Assembly: GCF_005876855.1 (NCBI RefSeq)
Contig: NZ_QLAE01000021.1
Coordinates: 23,100-87,099 of the forward strand
Origin: Stutzerimonas nosocomialis
GTDB taxonomy: Bacteria; Pseudomonadota; Gammaproteobacteria; Pseudomonadales; Pseudomonadaceae
Direction: 5' to 3'
DNA: 64,000 bases
The notes under the pieces were generated by a model. It was not told where the DNA came from, did no database searches, and saw nothing but the letters and a program-made list of their open reading frames with translations. Both the position numbers and the translations under genes were made by a program. How positions within the stretch are numbered: position 1 is the stretch's first letter; every line of letters starts with the position of its first letter. This document shows, in pieces, positions 50,695-57,529 of this stretch.

Positions 50695-51012
50695 TCATTG
50701 GTGGGTGAGCACCCACTCGGCCAGGGTACGGGCTTCCTCATCGCTAACCGGGTTTGGCGGCATCGGGATCGGGCCCCATTGCCCCTGGACGCCGTTCTTG
50801 ATGGTGTCGCTCAGGTGGGTGACCGCCTCGCCGTCGCCGGCGTACTTGGCAGCGACCTGCTTGTAGGACGGGCCGACCAGTTTGGTGTCGATCGAATGGC
50901 AGGCTGCACAGCCCTTGGTCTTGAACAGTACCTCGCCGCTGGCCGCCAGGGCGGACTGCTGCAGTAGGGCGGCGGCGCCCAGGGTCAGCAGCGGAATCAG
51001 GACTTTCTTCAT
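50695..51012 (-). CDS. nirM: cytochrome c-551 (NirM-like)
   Basis: Small periplasmic c-type cytochrome of 105 residues including a signal peptide ([22 protein letters not shown]). The heme motif CAACH is at residues 35-39, and the axial Met lies in [20 protein letters not shown], the P. aeruginosa c551 pattern. It donates electrons to periplasmic reductases such as cytochrome cd1 nitrite reductase. It is monocistronic between a DNR-type promoter and a strong terminator, and no nirS is next to it. Confidence 0.93.
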   Translation of the reverse strand: MKKVLIPLLTLGAAALLQQSALAASGEVLFKTKGCAACHSIDTKLVGPSYKQVAAKYAGDGEAVTHLSDTIKNGVQGQWGPIPMPPNPVSDEEARTLAEWVLTHQ

Positions 51013-51164
51013 GCGGTTTCCTCAAGGCTACGAAGGGCGGACGTGTCCCGGAAACCGGTGACACGCCGAACGGCTGTGTCGAGCGCCTGGGGCTATTCGC
51101 TGTCATGCCAAGCGCCGGGCTGCCGGTCTGATCCGAATGCTACCGAGGCGTTTCGACATCGCGC

Positions 51165-51178
51165 TTGACCGCGATCAA
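51165..51178. promoter_or_regulatory. shared DNR box between nirM and nirQ
   Basis: TTGACCGCGATCAA differs from TTGAT-N4-ATCAA by one base. On the minus strand the -10 position for a box at -41.5 is 51137-51142, which reads TAGCAT, so nirM looks like a class II promoter. On the plus strand TTGAGG at 51197 and TAGCTT at 51221, 18 bp apart, put the same box at -61.5 for nirQ, a class I position. Confidence 0.85.
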
Positions 51179-51311
51179 GAGCTGCCGGCGCCGCGCTTGA
51201 GGCGCCTCGGGCAGCCTCGGTAGCTTGTTCCAAGGTCGCCCGGCACCGCCAGCGGCGACTCGGTCCGTCGGGTCAACCACGGCGAGTCCACTGCAAGCTT
51301 GAGGTGATTCC

Positions 51312-52118
51312 TTGAACGCACCTGTTGAAACTCCGGCCCCACCGGGCCCTCTTTTCTACCAGCCACAGGGCAATGAGCTGGCGATCTTCGAACAGGCCTG
51401 GCGGCATGGCATGCCGGTGCTCATCAAGGGCCCGACCGGCTGCGGCAAGACCCGCTTCGTGCAACACATGGCGCAGCGCCTTGAATTGCCGCTGTACACC
51501 GTCGCCTGTCATGACGACCTGTCCGCCGCCGACCTGGTCGGCCGCCACCTGATCGGCTCCGAGGGTACCTGGTGGCAGGATGGGCCGTTGACCAGGGCGG
51601 TGCGCGAAGGCGGCATCTGCTACCTCGACGAGGTGGTCGAGGCCCGCCAGGACACCGCGGTGGTGCTGCACCCGCTGGCCGACGACCGCCGCGAACTGTT
51701 CATCGAGCGCACTGGCGAAGCACTGCGTGCGCCGCCGGGATTCATGCTGGTGGTGTCCTACAACCCGGGCTACCAGAACCTGCTCAAGGGCATGAAGCCC
51801 AGTACACGCCAGCGCTTTGTCGCACTCCGCTTCGACTACCCCGCACTGGAGGAGGAGGTGCGCATCGTCGCAGCCGAGGCCGGTGTCGACCGCTCGCTGG
51901 CCGAGCAGGTGGTGAAGCTGGGGCAAGCGCTGCGTCGACTCGAACAGCACGACCTCGAGGAGGTGGCCTCGACCCGCTTGCTGATCTTCGCTGCGCGCAT
52001 GATCGGTGCCGGGATGGCGCCGCGCGAAGCCTGCCTGGTCTGTCTCGCCGAGCCGCTGAGCGACGACGCGCAGACGGTCGCCGCGCTGATGGGCGTGGTC
52101 GATGTCCATTTCGGCTGA
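51312..52118 (+). CDS. nirQ: NirQ, MoxR-type AAA+ ATPase (CbbQ/NirQ/NorQ)
   Basis: AAA+ ATPase of 268 residues that activates nitrite and nitric oxide reductases, probably by inserting metal or remodelling. Walker A GPTGCGKTRFVQHM is near residues 40-53, and the DEVVEARQDTAVVLHPLADDRRELF block follows. It is close to P. aeruginosa NirQ along its whole length. The start appears to be TTG at 51312, with GAGGTGA just before it; no in-frame ATG fits. It overlaps nirO by 17 bp. Confidence 0.92.
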   Translation: MNAPVETPAPPGPLFYQPQGNELAIFEQAWRHGMPVLIKGPTGCGKTRFVQHMAQRLELPLYTVACHDDLSAADLVGRHLIGSEGTWWQDGPLTRAVREGGICYLDEVVEARQDTAVVLHPLADDRRELFIERTGEALRAPPGFMLVVSYNPGYQNLLKGMKPSTRQRFVALRFDYPALEEEVRIVAAEAGVDRSLAEQVVKLGQALRRLEQHDLEEVASTRLLIFAARMIGAGMAPREACLVCLAEPLSDDAQTVAALMGVVDVHFG

Positions 52119-52680
52119 GCCCGTCGCCCACCGGCTGCCCGGCGACCTGGCGATGTGGTTCTTCATCTTCGCCGAGCTGGCGGTATTCGGCGTGCTGATT
52201 CTCGCGTTCGCCGTGACCCAGTGGTTGCAGCCGGCACTGTTCAGGGGCGGGCGCCAGGCGCTGGACGGATCCACCGGCCTGGCGCTGACCGCCAGCCTGC
52301 TGACCTCCGGCTGGCTGGCGGCAATGGCCGTGGAGCAGGTACGCGCCTGTCGTCCTCAGCCCGCGGCCGGGCTGCTGTTGGCTGCGTTTGCCTGCGCGGG
52401 GGTCTACGTCTGGCTGAAGCTAGCCGAATACGCGCATCTGGCCGGCGCCGGGCTGGGACTCGAATACGACACTTTCTTCACCCTGTACTGGATTCTCACC
52501 GGTTTCCATTTCCTGCACGTGCTACTGGGTATCGTCATCCTCGGCTGGATGGCGCTGCGCTGCCGGCAGGGGGCGTACCTCCCGGACACCCGCGCCGGCC
52601 TGGAATCGGGAGTGCTGTACTGGCACATGGTCGATCTGGTCTGGGTGCTGCTGTTTCCGCTGGTCTACCTGCTCGGCTAG
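52102..52680 (+). CDS. nirO: NirO/NorE, cytochrome c oxidase subunit III-like protein
   Basis: Membrane protein of 192 residues with about five helices, related to CoxC (subunit III). Typical motifs are GDLAMWFFIFAELAVFG at the start and FHFLHVLLGIVILGW plus YWHMVDLVWVLLFPLVYL at the end. It is encoded after nirQ as in P. aeruginosa nirQOP and supports full NO reductase activity; it lacks any catalytic metal site. It overlaps nirQ. Confidence 0.9.
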   Translation: MSISAEPVAHRLPGDLAMWFFIFAELAVFGVLILAFAVTQWLQPALFRGGRQALDGSTGLALTASLLTSGWLAAMAVEQVRACRPQPAAGLLLAAFACAGVYVWLKLAEYAHLAGAGLGLEYDTFFTLYWILTGFHFLHVLLGIVILGWMALRCRQGAYLPDTRAGLESGVLYWHMVDLVWVLLFPLVYLLG

Positions 52681-52689
52681 GAGATGCGC

Positions 52690-52938
52690 ATGGGACGTCT
52701 TTCCGTGTTCTGGATTGCGCTGATCGGGTTGTCGCTGATCACCGTCAATCTTGCCGAGGTGGCCGCCGCGGTCCCGGCACTCGGCGGCCTGATACTGCTG
52801 GTGGCGCTAGGCAAGGCCTGGTTAATCACCGAGGGCTTCATGGAATTGCGCCACGCCCCCCGGCTCTGGCGCGGCCTGATGCTGGCCTGGCCACTGCTGG
52901 TCGGGCTTGGTGTATTCGCCTCGCTGCTTGCCCGCTGA
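52690..52938 (+). CDS. nirP: NirP/NorF, small membrane protein of the NirQOP set
   Basis: Protein of 82 residues with three hydrophobic segments (VFWIALIGLSLITVNLAEVAA, LGGLILLVALGKAWLITEGF, LMLAWPLLVGLGVFASLL), similar in layout to COX4-like NorF. I chose the ATG at 52690 over 52684, because AGGAG at 52679-52683 is correctly spaced only for the later one. It lies directly after nirO. Confidence 0.85.
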   Translation: MGRLSVFWIALIGLSLITVNLAEVAAAVPALGGLILLVALGKAWLITEGFMELRHAPRLWRGLMLAWPLLVGLGVFASLLAR

Positions 52939-53074
52939 CGTCCGCATGCGCGGATGCCCTTGGTTTTCGTGCGATCGCGCTCGTCGCCAACAGGCCGGCA
53001 TACCTCCACGGAGGGATGGGTACGAGCGCCAGGCCGGTGCAGGCTAAGTTCAACGCCTACCGGAGGTTCAACCC

Positions 53075-53629
53075 ATGTCGCATCTCGCCAGTACCGATTT
53101 CCAGCCGCTTCGCATCGCGGTGTTGACCGTCAGTGATACCCGCAGCCCGGATACCGACACGTCGGGGGATACGCTGGTCGACGGCCTGCAGGCCGCCGGT
53201 CACCTGTTGGCCGAGCGCGCCATCGTGCGCGACGACATCTGGCAGATCCGCGCGCGGCTCTCGGCCTGGATCGCCTCGCTGGACGTGCAGGTGGTCATCG
53301 TCACCGGTGGCACCGGCTTCACCGCGCGGGACAACACCCCGCAGGCGGTGGCGCCGCTGCTGGACAAGACGGTGGAGGGCTTCGGCGAGCTGTTCCGCCA
53401 GGTTTCGCTGGAGGATATCGGCACTTCCACGGTGCAGTCGCGCTCGTTGGCCGGCATCAGCAACGGCACGCTGGTGTGCTGCCTGCCCGGCTCGCCGAAC
53501 GCCTGCCGCACCGGCTGGCAGCGAATCCTGCGTGAGCAGCTGGACAGTCGCACGCGACCCTGCAACTTCGTCCCGCATCTCAAACGTCTGCCCGAGCAGG
53601 CGCAAGCCATCTGTGGGGGACGGTCATGA
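53075..53629 (+). CDS. moaB: MoaB, molybdenum cofactor biosynthesis protein
   Basis: MogA/MoaB-fold protein of 184 residues acting in adenylylation or insertion steps of molybdopterin cofactor synthesis. The family motif VIVTGGTGFTARDNTPQAV is near residues 71-89 and the second motif GTLVCCLPGSPNACRTGW near 131-148. CGGAGG precedes the ATG. It overlaps moeA by 4 bp. Nitrate reductase NarG, encoded nearby, needs this cofactor. Confidence 0.93.
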   Translation: MSHLASTDFQPLRIAVLTVSDTRSPDTDTSGDTLVDGLQAAGHLLAERAIVRDDIWQIRARLSAWIASLDVQVVIVTGGTGFTARDNTPQAVAPLLDKTVEGFGELFRQVSLEDIGTSTVQSRSLAGISNGTLVCCLPGSPNACRTGWQRILREQLDSRTRPCNFVPHLKRLPEQAQAICGGRS

Positions 53630-54858
53630 GCGGCTGTGGCTGTGCCGGCGCAGGCCTGAAGCCGGTCGAGGAGGCCATCGAACAGTTGCTGCGCCAGGCA
53701 CCAGCCGCTCCGGCGGTCGAGGACGTCCGCCTGCAGGATGCGCTCGGGCGTGTACTGGCCCGCCCGGTCGTGGCGCCTTTCGACATGCCGGCCTGGGACA
53801 ATAGCGCCATGGACGGGTATGCCCTGCGCGCCGGCGACCTGTCGGCCGAGGGGGGCTGCTTGCCGCTGGCGGGCAGGATTGCCGCCGGCGATGCGGCCGA
53901 GACGATCCTGCCGCCCGGCCATGCGGTGCGCATCTTCACCGGGGCACCGCTGCCGCCAGGGGCCGACACCGTGGTGCCACAAGAGCAATGCGAGGCTACG
54001 GAGGCGGCGGTTCGCCTGCCGTCCGTGCGGGTGGGCGAGCATGTGCGGCGACGTGGCGAGGAACTGCTCGCCGGCACCACGGTGCTGGCGGCCGGGCAAC
54101 GCCTGCAGCCACAGGCGCTCGGCCTGCTGGCCAGCTTCGGCATCGACCGGGTGCCGGTCTACCGTCGATTGCGCGTCGGCCTGTTGAGCAGTGGCGACGA
54201 GTTGCGCGAGCCCGGCCAGCCGCTGGCGCCGGGGCAGATCTACAACGCCAACCGCTACACCCTGCGCGGCGTGCTGGAGTCCCTGGGACTGGAGGTCCAC
54301 GACTACGACATCCTTGCCGACGAGCTGGCCGCCAGCCGCGACGCCCTGAGCCTGGCGGCCTCCGAGTGGGACCTGCTGGTGACCTCGGGCGGGGTGTCGG
54401 TCGGCGAGGAAGACCATCTCAAGCAGGCGATCCGCGAACTGGGGCACCTGCACCTGTGGCGACTGGCGATCCAGCCGGGCAAGCCGCTGGCGTTTGGCGA
54501 GGTGGGCGGCAAGCCCTGGATCGGGCTGCCCGGCAACCCGGTGGCCGCCTTCGTCACCGCGCTGGTGGTCGCCCGTCCGTTCCTGCTGCGCGCCCAGGGT
54601 TGCCAGGCGGTGCGCCCGGCGCCGCTGCGCCTGCCCGCCGGTTTCGCCTGGCCCCGACCGAATGCCCGCCGCCAGTACCTGCGTGCCAGCCTGCAGAACC
54701 TGGGAGGGCAGTGGTGGGTGGTGCCGCATGCGCGGCAGGGCTCGGCGATGCTGGCTTCGGCCTGCCAGGCCGAGGGGTTCGCGGTGATCGAGCGCGACAG
54801 CACCCTGGCCGAGGGCGATCTGGTGGATTACCTCCCGTTCAGCGCACTGCTGGGGTAG
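53626..54858 (+). CDS. moeA: MoeA, molybdopterin molybdenumtransferase
   Basis: Four-domain enzyme of 410 residues that inserts molybdate into adenylylated molybdopterin. Visible motifs are the opening DMPAWDNSAMDGYALRAGDL, the ATP/molybdopterin motif LLVTSGGVSVGEEDHLKQAI near residue 250 and WIGLPGNPVAAFVTALVV near 300. The N terminus is unusual, with SGCGCAGAGLKPVEEA containing two Cys before the usual start. It is translationally coupled to moaB and convergent with the dnr gene. Confidence 0.94.
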   Translation: MSGCGCAGAGLKPVEEAIEQLLRQAPAAPAVEDVRLQDALGRVLARPVVAPFDMPAWDNSAMDGYALRAGDLSAEGGCLPLAGRIAAGDAAETILPPGHAVRIFTGAPLPPGADTVVPQEQCEATEAAVRLPSVRVGEHVRRRGEELLAGTTVLAAGQRLQPQALGLLASFGIDRVPVYRRLRVGLLSSGDELREPGQPLAPGQIYNANRYTLRGVLESLGLEVHDYDILADELAASRDALSLAASEWDLLVTSGGVSVGEEDHLKQAIRELGHLHLWRLAIQPGKPLAFGEVGGKPWIGLPGNPVAAFVTALVVARPFLLRAQGCQAVRPAPLRLPAGFAWPRPNARRQYLRASLQNLGGQWWVVPHARQGSAMLASACQAEGFAVIERDSTLAEGDLVDYLPFSALLG

Positions 54859-54872
54859 TTGCGGCAGTCACG

Positions 54873-55559
54873 TCAAGCGGCTTCGAGGTAGGCCGAAAGG
54901 CTATTTCGGTCGAGGATCTCGATGCGCCGCTTGCGTACCGCGATCAGGCCCGCATCGGTGAGCCGGTGCAGGATGCGGGAAAAGGTTTCCGGCTGGATGC
55001 CCAGTTGCAAGGCAATCAGCCGCTTGGGCATGTCCAGGTCGATGACGCCGTTGTGGGTGCTTCCCAACTGCTGGAACAGGTAACGCACTACGCGCTGGCT
55101 GACATTGGACGAGGTCAGGTAGTCGATCTGATGCAACCGCTGGTTCAGGCGTGCGCTCAGGCTACCGAGCAGGCTCAGGCAGAGCTGCGGCTGTTCGTGC
55201 AGCAGGCGGCGGTAATGCTCGTGTTGCACGCGAAGCACCAGGCTTTCCTTGATGGCGGTGGCGTTGAGCGGGTGCTGCGGTACGTTGTCGAACAGCAGCG
55301 CCTCGGCGAAGGCCTCGCCGGGGCGGATGACCTCGATGACCTTTTCCTGACCGTCGGCGGTGACCCGGTGCAGCTTGATCTGGCCGCTGACCAGCAGGTG
55401 CAGGTGCTGCACCGCATCGCCCTGGCGGAACAGCGTAGCGCCCGCCGTCATTCGCCGGGCAGAGGCATGGGGGGCGATGCCCTGCAGCGCTTTTTCCGGC
55501 AGGCCGCGGAACAGGTAATGACAGCGCAGCGTGTGGAGCAGCATGGAATCGGCCAGCAT
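54873..55559 (-). CDS. Dnr-type CRP/FNR-family regulator (NO-responsive)
   Basis: Regulator of 228 residues: cyclic-nucleotide-like sensory domain (~20-135) and winged helix (~150-225). The recognition helix QPETFSRILHRL has the E-x-x-S-R residues that read TTGAT half-sites. There is no N-terminal Cys cluster, so it is not an oxygen-labile FNR/ANR but a Dnr-type protein; such proteins sense NO through heme. I set the start at 55559 (MLADSMLLHTLRCHYLF). By position beside narXL it probably corresponds to P. stutzeri dnrE, though the paralogue cannot be fixed from sequence alone. It should act on the FNR/DNR boxes in this window. Confidence 0.9.
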   Translation of the reverse strand: MLADSMLLHTLRCHYLFRGLPEKALQGIAPHASARRMTAGATLFRQGDAVQHLHLLVSGQIKLHRVTADGQEKVIEVIRPGEAFAEALLFDNVPQHPLNATAIKESLVLRVQHEHYRRLLHEQPQLCLSLLGSLSARLNQRLHQIDYLTSSNVSQRVVRYLFQQLGSTHNGVIDLDMPKRLIALQLGIQPETFSRILHRLTDAGLIAVRKRRIEILDRNSLSAYLEAA

Positions 55560-55624
55560 GAGTGTTCGTCCCTTTTGACGGATGCTAGGCCGCGCCACGC
55601 TGCTATCCCATTTCCCTTAAGCCA

Positions 55625-55643
55625 TACCTCTTCCGGAGGGGTG
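55625..55643 (-). promoter_or_regulatory. NarL-type heptamer pair upstream of the dnr gene
   Basis: TACCTCT matches the NarL heptamer TACYYMT exactly. After five bases AGGGGTG matches the inverse AKRRGTA in 6 of 7 positions. The pair lies 66-84 bp before the dnr ATG, suggesting nitrate control of the regulator (inference). Confidence 0.5.
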
Positions 55644-55651
55644 GTCCGGCC

Positions 55652-56437
55652 TCAGCGGGTACCGCCGGCCAGGCGTTCGTACTCGCGGGTCAGTTCTTCC
55701 ATCTTTTTCAGCAGCGATTCGCAGGTGGTGACGATGACGGTCGGCACGAAACGCGAGTCGTCCGCGAGGCTGAAGCCAGCCTGGGCGAAGCGCCATTGGC
55801 TGATGGCCTGGTCGAGCTGCTGCTTGATCCGTTCATTGTTCTGTGGCGCGGCCTGCAGCTCCTGCAGGCCACGGTCGAATTCCTCCACGGCGGCTTCGAA
55901 ATCGCCGCGCAGCGCGTTGTCCGGCAGTTTCCAGGCCATTGCCAGGTAGAGCATGGCGATGCGCTGGCTGAGCATGCGCTGCCGGCCGCTGCGGTTGACC
56001 AGCCGCGCGGCTTGGTTGCCGCTTTCCCGCTCGATTTCCTGCACCAGTGCTTCGCTCTGGACGAGGAAGCGGTCCGCAAGGCGCAGCACCTCGGCCGACT
56101 GCTGCCGGTCCGGGCGGGTCAGCGCCAGTTGCCGGTATTGCACCCAGGTCTGCCCGGCTTCGTCCAACGCCTTGCGGATGCTCGTGCCGAACGTGTAGTC
56201 GTTCAGGGCCTGGGTGTTTTCCTCGACGATGGCAATGCTGGCGTCCAGCTGACCGGCAGCCAGGTCAGGACGGGTTTCGGTGGCGATCATCAGATAGCTC
56301 TTGGCGATGCGCTGGCTGAGCATGCGCTGCATGCCGGCGCGGTTGACCGCTTCGGCATCGCCGATGGCGGCATGCCCGGGCAGATGGGTGAGCAGCAAGC
56401 CCATCGACAGCAAGAGCTGCGGAAGGTATCGGAGCAT
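55652..56437 (-). CDS. periplasmic protein with two PilJ/NarX-type sensory repeats
   Basis: Exported protein of 261 residues with a signal peptide (YLPQLLLSMGLLLTHLPGHA) and no further membrane helix or signalling domain. Two repeats carry almost the same motif: NRAGMQRMLSQRIAKSY (32-48) and NRSGRQRMLSQRIAMLY (148-164). This is the hallmark of the PilJ-type ligand-binding domain (PF13675 type), also found in the NarX periplasmic part. I set the start at 56437, where the signal peptide begins. It lies between narL and the dnr gene on the same strand, so it may bind nitrate or nitrite in the periplasm. Function unproven. Confidence 0.82.
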   Translation of the reverse strand: MLRYLPQLLLSMGLLLTHLPGHAAIGDAEAVNRAGMQRMLSQRIAKSYLMIATETRPDLAAGQLDASIAIVEENTQALNDYTFGTSIRKALDEAGQTWVQYRQLALTRPDRQQSAEVLRLADRFLVQSEALVQEIERESGNQAARLVNRSGRQRMLSQRIAMLYLAMAWKLPDNALRGDFEAAVEEFDRGLQELQAAPQNNERIKQQLDQAISQWRFAQAGFSLADDSRFVPTVIVTTCESLLKKMEELTREYERLAGGTR

Positions 56438-56549
56438 GGTGAGGGTCCTTGATCGTGGGGCGGCATGGCCGGTCACCGTTACGGGCGGTTCGGCCTGATC
56501 TGTCAGTCGCTGTGCGGAAAGGAATCGGCGCGATCCCGGAGTCGGGGCT

Positions 56550-56669
56550 TCAACGCCGGTGGCGTGCGGAACGCGCGTCGGTCGCTGTGGCATGGCCGTC
56601 AGGCTGACGGTGGTGCCGCATGCGACGCCTGCAGAGTGCGGGGTGGGGGACAGGCGAAAAGGCAGTCAT
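56550..56669 (-). CDS. possible 39-residue small protein or leader ORF
   Basis: Short ORF with a good ribosome site (GAGGAG, six bases before ATG 56669) located about 22 bases after the transcription start predicted from the DNR box upstream. The product (MTAFSPVPHPALCRRRMRHH...) is rich in Arg and His (about a third of residues), has one Cys and no membrane segment. No family recognised. It may be a real microprotein, a leader peptide or a chance ORF; the signals around it are its main support. Confidence 0.35.
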   Translation of the reverse strand: MTAFSPVPHPALCRRRMRHHRQPDGHATATDARSARHRR

Positions 56670-56724
56670 CGGGGGCTCCTCGTGGGTGTCGGAGCGAACG
56701 ATAGGCCGCCTGCCATCGTTTCCC

Positions 56725-56738
56725 TTGACGGCCGTCAA
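56725..56738 (-). promoter_or_regulatory. DNR-type box upstream of the small ORF and PilJ-domain gene
   Basis: TTGAC-GGCC-GTCAA is a perfectly symmetrical 14-base site (18 bases with the flanking CC/GG), with one change per half from TTGAT-N4-ATCAA. On the minus strand TATCGT at 56703-56698 lies within one base of the class II -10 position, so transcription should begin near 56691. Confidence 0.65.
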
Positions 56739-56835
56739 GGTGGCCAAAAAGCCCCCGGATTTCGTTTCAAAAGCCGCAATGCTCGCGCTTTTACGCGCCT
56801 GGGCAGCGCTCGCGGGGCCGTTTCTCGTCGCGAGC

Positions 56836-56866
56836 GACAAGCCGGCGAGGAGGGCGCCGGCCTGTC
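56836..56866 (-). terminator. hairpin after narL
   Basis: GACA-A-GCCGGCG, a seven-base loop, CGCCGGC-C-TGTC: an 11-bp stem with one mismatch, 12 bp after the narL stop. No U-tract follows, so termination may be partial. Confidence 0.5.
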
Positions 56867-56878
56867 GTTGGGAAGAGG

Positions 56879-57529
56879 TCAGGCCCGTGTCGGTTGGTTT
56901 TCCAGGATCCAGACGGCGGCTTCGACCCGCGAGCGCAGCCCCAGCTTGTGCAGCAGGTTCTTGACGTGGACCTTGACGGTACCCTCGGTGATGCCCAGCT
57001 TGCGCGCGATCATCTTGTTGCTCTGGCCCTTGGCGATCAGGCGCAGCACCTCTTTTTCGCGCTTGGTCAGGCTGGCGAACTGCACCTGGCCGGACGGCTT
57101 GGGACGCACGCGTATGGCTTCGGCGAGCACCTGGGTCAGCTCGGGATCGAGTGCCATCTTGCCGGTGGCGGCCGCGCGAATCTGCTCGACCAGCTGGTCG
57201 GCGTCCATGTCCTTGAGCAGATAACCGTCTGCGCCGTTGCGCAGGGCCTCGAGTACGTGGCTCTGTTCGTCCGAGACGGTGAACATGACGATGAAGGCGT
57301 CGACTTCGGCGTCGCGCAAACGCCGGGCGGTCTCCAGGCCGTCCATGCCGGGCATGTTCAGGTCCAGCAGGATCAGGTCGGGCTCCAGTTCGGCGGCCAG
57401 CCTGATGGCGTCCTCGCCGTTGCCGGCTTCGCCCACCGTTTCCAGGTCGTCTTCCAGATCCAGCAGGTCACGCAGACCGCGACGCATCATCGGGTGATCG
57501 TCCACCAGCAAGATGCGGGTGCTGGTCAT
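56879..57529 (-). CDS. narL: NarL, nitrate/nitrite response regulator
   Basis: Two-component regulator of 216 residues, the same length as E. coli NarL. The receiver has VDDHPMMRRGL near residue 9, the phospho-acceptor Asp in LILLDLNMPGMDGL and the switch Lys in GYLLKDMDADQ. A LuxR-type DNA-binding domain (LTKREKEVLRLIAKGQSNKM, ITEGTVKVHVKNLLHKLGL) ends it. The start at 57529 has AAGGA upstream, better than an ATG five codons before. The first 62 bp overlap the end of narX. Confidence 0.95.
   Translation of the reverse strand: MTSTRILLVDDHPMMRRGLRDLLDLEDDLETVGEAGNGEDAIRLAAELEPDLILLDLNMPGMDGLETARRLRDAEVDAFIVMFTVSDEQSHVLEALRNGADGYLLKDMDADQLVEQIRAAATGKMALDPELTQVLAEAIRVRPKPSGQVQFASLTKREKEVLRLIAKGQSNKMIARKLGITEGTVKVHVKNLLHKLGLRSRVEAAVWILENQPTRA

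Noticed and set aside
56437-56593. Upstream start for the PilJ-domain protein
   Set aside because: The extra 52 residues are low-complexity and would move the signal peptide inward; export signal begins at the ATG at 56437.
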